Below, one piece after another: positions 7,033 to 10,331 of a stretch of DNA of 10,331 nucleotides. Under the pieces are notes generated by a model. The model searched no databases. It worked only from the letters and a program-made list of their open reading frames with translations, and was not told the origin of the DNA. This stretch comes from Parvularcula sp964342585. GTDB taxonomy: Bacteria; Pseudomonadota; Alphaproteobacteria; Caulobacterales; Parvularculaceae. Position 1 is the first letter of the stretch; every line of letters begins with the position of its first letter. The stretch is taken from NCBI GenBank assembly GCA_964342585.1, contig CAYFHK010000097.1:1-10331 (forward strand), written 5' to 3'. A program made the translations under genes and the position numbers.

Positions 7033-7727
7033 CAGAGTTGGTTTTTGAGGCCGCGCCGGTCACCACTGTGCCCACCACGGATGGCCAGCTATTCCCGGTG
7101 CGTCGTATATTTTGCGTGGGCAAGAACTATGCCGACCACGTGCGGGAAATGGGCAACGATCCCGCTGACACCCCGCCGGTCTTTTTCACAAAGCCTGCTG
7201 ATGCCATCGTCTGTCCCACCGCGATGGATCCTTATGTGGATTATCCGCCGGAGACGCATGACCTGCACTATGAGGGTGAGCTTGTCTTAGCACTGAGCAG
7301 TGGCGGCCGCGACATCCCTTTGGCGCATACGATGCGGTGTCTCTACGGGGTTGCGCTGGGATCAGATCAAACCCGCCGTGATATTCAGGCGATTGCGCGG
7401 GAAAAGCGGGGGCCGTGGGATCTGGCAAAAGGCTTCGATCAAAGCGCGGTGATGGGCACGATCAAGCCCAGCCACACCCTTGATGAGGAGATGAGCTTCC
7501 GTCTCTCCGTCAATGGCGAGGAGAAGCAGCGCGGGGTCGTCCGTAATATGATCTTCTCGCCCGCTGACATCATCTCGCTTCTCTCGCGGCAGGTGGAACT
7601 GAAAGCCGGTGATCTCGTTTATTCAGGTACGCCTGAGGGCGTTGGCCGCATCAATCCGGGCGACAAGGTCAGCCTGCGCGGCGATGGCTTGCCCGATCTC
7701 GATTTCATGATGCGCGGCCGACTCTAA
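7029..7727 (+). CDS. Fumarylacetoacetate hydrolase family protein (acylpyruvase / fumarylpyruvate hydrolase type)
   Basis: 232 residues, the single-domain size of FAHD1, E. coli YcgM and NagK-type fumarylpyruvate hydrolases. Enzymes of this group cleave C-C bonds of acylpyruvates or decarboxylate oxaloacetate using Mg2+ or Mn2+. Visible features: RIFCVGKNYADHVREMG (26-42), the metal-binding glutamates Glu82 and Glu84 in HYEGELVLA, Asp113 in GSDQTRRDIQ, a lysine (134) in DLAKGFDQS, and GTPEGVG (200-206). All expected metal ligands are present. The start overlaps the ttcA stop (ATGA). No other gentisate or aromatic-degradation genes are nearby, so a general metabolite-repair role (oxaloacetate or acylpyruvate removal) is as likely as a dedicated pathway. 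I see no convincing terminator after it. Confidence 0.88.
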   Translation: MTELVFEAAPVTTVPTTDGQLFPVRRIFCVGKNYADHVREMGNDPADTPPVFFTKPADAIVCPTAMDPYVDYPPETHDLHYEGELVLALSSGGRDIPLAHTMRCLYGVALGSDQTRRDIQAIAREKRGPWDLAKGFDQSAVMGTIKPSHTLDEEMSFRLSVNGEEKQRGVVRNMIFSPADIISLLSRQVELKAGDLVYSGTPEGVGRINPGDKVSLRGDGLPDLDFMMRGRL

Positions 7728-7742
7728 CGCGCGCCGCCCGCC

Positions 7743-7767
7743 GGAACATCTCCCCTACCGCAGCGTT
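7743..7767 (+). promoter_or_regulatory. Candidate EcfG general stress response promoter
   Basis: GGAAC (7743-7747), 16 nt, then CGTT (7764-7767). This is an exact match to the alphaproteobacterial EcfG consensus GGAAC-N16/17-CGTT. It lies in the only intergenic gap before the acidic protein gene, on the right strand, and would give a leader of roughly 50 nt before ATG 7823. The motif is short, so chance cannot be excluded, but its place is what a real promoter would have. Confidence 0.6.
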
Positions 7768-7811
7768 CCTTCGTCTCATTGGCAATAGGTCAATCAATCA
7801 GACGATCACTC

Positions 7812-7816
7812 AGGAG
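7812..7816 (+). promoter_or_regulatory. Ribosome binding site of the acidic exported protein gene
   Basis: AGGAG lies 6 nt before ATG 7823 and fixes that start. Confidence 0.75.
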
Positions 7817-7822
7817 CGCTCA

Positions 7823-8266
7823 ATGATTATTCAGTGCAATACGACTTTTCGGAAGCGTCTGTTCTCTGCAACAAGTGCAACACTGGCTTTCACCTTGGCC
7901 GCTGCGTGCGGCGCGGCGCAAGACGAAACGCAGCCAGCCATTGAAGAGAGCGAAGCGCAAACCGAATCCGCTGATCCCGCGATGGATTATGAGTTCGACG
8001 AGAGCCTGACGCCCGACTTCGACGAGGCAGTCGACACTGATGTGGAGCCGGGCGTGTATACAGACGACCCCGGCCTGCCCGAAGCGGCGCCGCTTGATGA
8101 TGACACAGAACTCGATACCGATATCGGGCCAATGGGTGAACCGGCAGCGGAAGAGGACTATACCGTTGATGCCGATAGTGACGACATGATGGATGCCGAC
8201 ACCGATGGCGAAATGGCCATCGAGGCGGATACGGTCACGGAAGAAGACGAAGATCAAACATATTGA
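7823..8266 (+). CDS. Small, extremely acidic exported protein of unknown function
   Basis: 147 residues. The N-terminus is a signal peptide: basic RKR at 10-12, a hydrophobic stretch about 14-28, then AAACGAAQ. Cleavage after Ala32 is plausible; Cys29 could instead be lipidated, but AAAC is a weak lipobox. From residue 34 on, I count 45 Asp/Glu in 114 residues and no Lys, Arg or His. The region is low in hydrophobic residues and probably disordered unless it binds cations. DADTDG (124-129) followed by EMAIE looks like a DxDxDG calcium loop, though residue 12 of the loop is Ala rather than Glu. I recognise no family. It follows an EcfG-type promoter, and msrC starts about 50-70 nt downstream, so a role in envelope stress or cation binding is an inference. 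A good Shine-Dalgarno and a signal peptide argue that it is a real gene. Confidence 0.75.
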   Translation: MIIQCNTTFRKRLFSATSATLAFTLAAACGAAQDETQPAIEESEAQTESADPAMDYEFDESLTPDFDEAVDTDVEPGVYTDDPGLPEAAPLDDDTELDTDIGPMGEPAAEEDYTVDADSDDMMDADTDGEMAIEADTVTEEDEDQTY

Positions 8267-8289
8267 TCAAGCGGGCTTGGTTGGCGGTT

Positions 8290-8328
8290 CGCTCGCGCGC
8301 TAAGGGGGAAAACCACTTGCCGCGAGCG
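8290..8328 (+). other. Perfect 8-bp inverted repeat (hairpin) in the msrC leader
   Basis: CGCTCGCG (8290-8297) pairs with CGCGAGCG (8321-8328) around a 23-nt loop. The loop contains AGGGGG (8303-8308), a Shine-Dalgarno-like run 8 nt before an in-frame TTG at 8317. No T-run follows, so it is not a classical terminator. It may shape msrC translation or protect the upstream mRNA end. Confidence 0.4.
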
Positions 8329-8337
8329 GAAACTGCC

Positions 8338-8820
8338 ATGAAAAAAAATAACCTCTACGAACAAACGCATCGCGAAATCCTCAGCGTATTAGAGGACGAG
8401 CCGAACCTTACGGCGCGTATGGCCACTGTCGCCTGCTTGCTGGCGCACGATTTCCCAGAAAATATCTGGACGGGCTTCTACCTCGTCGATCCTCACAAAA
8501 CTGAGGAACTGGTGGTGGGCCCCTATCAAGGTACGCTTGGCTGCCTGCGCATTCCGTTTCAAAAGGGTGTGTGCGGTGCAGCGGCCCGCACCGGTGAGAC
8601 GCAGGTGGTTGAGGATGTGCACACCTTCCCTGGCCACATTGCCTGCGATAGCCGCTCCGTCAGTGAAATCGTGGTGCCTGTACGGAATTCAGCGGGTGAG
8701 CTGATCGCCGTGCTCGATATCGACAATCCGGCGCCATCCGTCTTCGACGCCACAGACAAAGCGGCGTTGGAAGCATTGGTCAAAGACGTTTTCGAAAGTG
8801 ATCGCGTCGCGCTAGCGTAA
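8338..8820 (+). CDS. msrC: Free methionine-(R)-sulfoxide reductase (GAF-domain fRMsr)
   Basis: 160 residues forming one GAF domain. The enzyme reduces free L-methionine-R-sulfoxide in the cytoplasm with thioredoxin-type reductant, part of oxidative damage repair. The three active-site cysteines are Cys69 (GCLRIPF), Cys79 (KGVCGAA) and Cys103 (HIACDS); their spacing of 10 and 24 residues equals that of E. coli Cys84, Cys94 and Cys118. NIWTGFYL (42-49) and SEIVVPV (109-115) are also typical. The ATG at 8338 has only a weak upstream GGA; an in-frame TTG at 8317 lies 8 nt after AGGGGG and would add seven residues, so the start is uncertain. A further TTG at 8263 overlaps the preceding stop (TTGA). 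Probably co-transcribed with the acidic gene from the EcfG-type promoter. Its last 9 nt overlap the opposing PH-domain gene. Confidence 0.93.
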   Translation: MKKNNLYEQTHREILSVLEDEPNLTARMATVACLLAHDFPENIWTGFYLVDPHKTEELVVGPYQGTLGCLRIPFQKGVCGAAARTGETQVVEDVHTFPGHIACDSRSVSEIVVPVRNSAGELIAVLDIDNPAPSVFDATDKAALEALVKDVFESDRVALA

Positions 8821-9453
8821 TTCCGCGGGCGGCGTTTTGGGCTGCTTTCTCTTAGGCGGTTTCACCCGAATATTCTGTTTGGTGGCCGTTGGCGGCGCGG
8901 CGTTAAAGTCGGGCACGCTAAGGGCGGGCTCCGCGCTGGGTTTCCGTGGCGCGACGCCATGCATCCGCCGTGCGCGCACTTCTTCGATCATTCTTCTTAA
9001 GGCAACTGGCCGCGCCAACACCGGCAACGGCACCACGCCTTCCCCCGTGCCATGGAGCTGCACGCGTCCATAATTCAGGAGCCGCCCCAGGATCGACTGC
9101 TGCAGCACCACCTCCTCAATATTGTCGAGGCTCACTTCCTTTGTCCGGCGCGAGATGAAACCGTACTTCATGATCACCCGCCATGAGGTGACGACAATCT
9201 CGGTGCTGACCAGAAAAATAATATGCCGTACAATGATGATCACGCCGACCAATGCCGGGATCGCAGAGATCCCATAAAGCCAGCCGACATTTTGCGGCAA
9301 CGCGGCGCCGGTCAGGTGAAAGGATGCGAGCAGCAAAAGGGGGCTCAAACACGCAACGAATGCCAAGATGCGCGGCAATGAGAACGTCCAATGAAAATGC
9401 GCCCAGAAATTGATGTTCTCACCGGGCGCCAGCGATTCGCGTACATAGCTCAC
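8812..9453 (-). CDS. Bacterial PH-domain (YdbS/YdbT-like, former DUF304) membrane protein
   Basis: 213 residues. After a short cytoplasmic N-terminus (LAPGENINFWAHFHW) come two membrane helices, about residues 28-50 and 57-83. Then follows a bacterial PH domain (about 84-160) with TEIVVTSWRVIMKYGFISRR, VSLDNIEEVVLQQS and LLNYGRVQLHGTGE, the classical signature. The C-terminal tail (about 165-213) is Pro/Lys/Arg-rich, probably disordered and cytoplasmic. Family roles are poorly defined, so I assign none. The start is GTG at 9453, supported by AGGGG 8 nt upstream (minus strand of 9462-9466); no ATG lies in frame before residue 95. It shares 9 bp at its 3' end with msrC and lies 73 bp downstream of the class V aminotransferase on the same strand. 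Confidence 0.88.
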   Translation of the reverse strand: MSYVRESLAPGENINFWAHFHWTFSLPRILAFVACLSPLLLLASFHLTGAALPQNVGWLYGISAIPALVGVIIIVRHIIFLVSTEIVVTSWRVIMKYGFISRRTKEVSLDNIEEVVLQQSILGRLLNYGRVQLHGTGEGVVPLPVLARPVALRRMIEEVRARRMHGVAPRKPSAEPALSVPDFNAAPPTATKQNIRVKPPKRKQPKTPPAELR

Positions 9454-9526
9454 GGCTGTTGCCCCTATGCTGACCCATTGAATGTGGGCGCTGCATGAGG
9501 GCGGGACAAGCTCGCCGCGTGCGGCC

Positions 9527-10331
9527 TCAAGAAGCCAATATTTTCAATGCGTTGAGTAGCGCCTCGCAATCCTCTGGCCCATTCTCCAGGCCTGGCGTGA
9601 CGCGGATGCACGCGCCGTTTTCAGGCGCCACGCGCACCACAGTGAAGATTTTGTGATCCTCCAAGAGCCGCTCGACGATCGCCTGGTTGTCCTCGCGGGT
9701 GGTTTTCCCTGCCAGGCGGAAGGAGGTGATCCCCGCCGAAAGCTGTGGGTCTGTTGGGGTGAGGACTTCAACCCCCGGAATGTCACGCGCAGGCTCCGCC
9801 CATACATCGCGCAGCGCCTTCACGCGCGCCGCTTTCCGGTCCCAACCAATCATATCGTTGTAATCGAGCGCATCGTTCACGGTTAGGACGGTCGCGAAAT
9901 TCATCGTGCCCGTATAAACGCGGCCGGCGATGCGGTCTTCCATCGAAGGGCCTTGCGATATCGACCGGTCGATATCGCCAAGGCGGCTTTCGCGAATATA
10001 GAGAAAGCCAACCCCCAAGGGCGCGCCGATCCATTTGTGCAAGTTAAAGGCGGCAAAATCCGCCCCCAGATCATCCAGGGTGAAGTTCATCTGCCCCCAA
10101 GAATGGGCCGCATCAACAATCACATCCACCCCGCGGGCCCGCGCCCGCTCCGTGATTTCCCGCACAGGGACGATCAGTCCGGTCTGATTGCTCACATGGG
10201 TCAACACCATGTATTTGAGGTTCGGGTGCTGATCCATCGCCTGATCATAGGCGGCGATGATGCCGTCATAGGTCGCAGGTTCGGGCAGGGCGATGGTGAT
10301 CACCTCGGCGCCCCGCCGTGCGGCCAGCGTT
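9527..10331 (-). CDS. Aminotransferase class V (isopenicillin-N-epimerase/cysteine-desulfurase-like), N-terminus outside window
   Basis: The last 267 residues of a PLP-dependent fold-type I enzyme. The frame is open to the window edge: TLAARRGAEVITI precedes an internal Val that could be misread as a GTG start at 10303. Landmarks: LTHVSNQTG, the PLP-nitrogen Asp and neighbouring His in IVDAAHSWGQ (about 10105-10125), and the Schiff-base Lys in FNLHKWIG (codon 10034-10036). The segment GRVYTGTMNFA and the C-terminal CIRVTPGLENGPEDCEALLNAL are typical of the CefD-like branch. Members epimerise, desulfurise or lyse amino acid derivatives, so substrate is undetermined. The N-terminal third is missing, so a Tat signal, found in some relatives, cannot be checked. 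Confidence 0.88.
   Translation of the reverse strand, partial: TLAARRGAEVITIALPEPATYDGIIAAYDQAMDQHPNLKYMVLTHVSNQTGLIVPVREITERARARGVDVIVDAAHSWGQMNFTLDDLGADFAAFNLHKWIGAPLGVGFLYIRESRLGDIDRSISQGPSMEDRIAGRVYTGTMNFATVLTVNDALDYNDMIGWDRKAARVKALRDVWAEPARDIPGVEVLTPTDPQLSAGITSFRLAGKTTREDNQAIVERLLEDHKIFTVVRVAPENGACIRVTPGLENGPEDCEALLNALKILAS

Noticed and set aside
7779..7806. TTGGCA-16-GACGAT as a sigma70 promoter for the acidic gene
   Set aside because: The -10 matches only 3/6 and the start of transcription would fall on the Shine-Dalgarno; the EcfG-type motif upstream is better placed.
7820..8257. 145-codon open frame antisense to the acidic protein gene
   Set aside because: Asp/Glu codons read backwards give hydrophobic codons without stops. 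The sense strand has a Shine-Dalgarno, a signal peptide and a promoter.
9514..9525. GCCGC-GT-GCGGC palindrome just after the class V aminotransferase gene
   Set aside because: 5-bp stem with a 2-nt loop and no T-run; not convincing as a terminator.
1..10331. Mobile elements, defence systems, CRISPR arrays, tRNA or rRNA genes
   Set aside because: None seen: no transposase- or integrase-like frames, no regularly spaced repeats, and all coding space is filled by metabolic or housekeeping genes.

Overview
The window looks like an ordinary chromosomal segment of an alphaproteobacterium. It is GC-rich and tightly packed, and every product resembles alphaproteobacterial housekeeping or metabolic proteins. 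One promoter also matches the EcfG general stress response consensus, which is specific to that class. A marine or aquatic Parvularcula-, Hyphomonas- or Sphingomonas-like lineage is my guess from protein flavour, not something the sequence proves. I see no mobile element, phage gene, CRISPR array, rRNA or tRNA, and no gene-free stretch over 300 bases.

Left part (1-3723): a truncated gene for a secreted protein (minus strand) diverges from an AbgT-family transporter (plus strand). The transporter meets, stop codon against stop codon with no base between, a minus-strand gene for a GNAT acetyltransferase/carbon-nitrogen hydrolase fusion.

Middle (3724-7727): an isopenicillin-N-synthase-like 2-oxoglutarate/Fe(II) oxygenase lies upstream of the fusion gene on the minus strand. 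It diverges across 123 bp from a plus-strand run: gabT-like aminotransferase, ttcA (tRNA 2-thiocytidine-32 synthesis) and a fumarylacetoacetate-hydrolase-family enzyme. These three are spaced by 20 nt and then a 4-nt ATGA overlap, so they are probably one transcript. The oxygenase has a good -35/-10 pair ending 6 nt before its ATG and no Shine-Dalgarno, which predicts a leaderless mRNA.

Right part (7728-10331): GGAAC-N16-CGTT, an exact EcfG-type promoter, precedes a small, very acidic exported protein followed by msrC (free methionine-R-sulfoxide reductase), suggesting a stress unit. msrC overlaps by 9 nt, tail to tail, a minus-strand bacterial PH-domain membrane protein. The window ends inside a class V aminotransferase (minus strand, N-terminus missing).

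No wholly new system is evident. The points most worth following are the EcfG-type promoter with its acidic product, the predicted leaderless oxygenase gene, and the divergent oxygenase/GNAT-hydrolase versus gabT arrangement, where the substrates are unknown.
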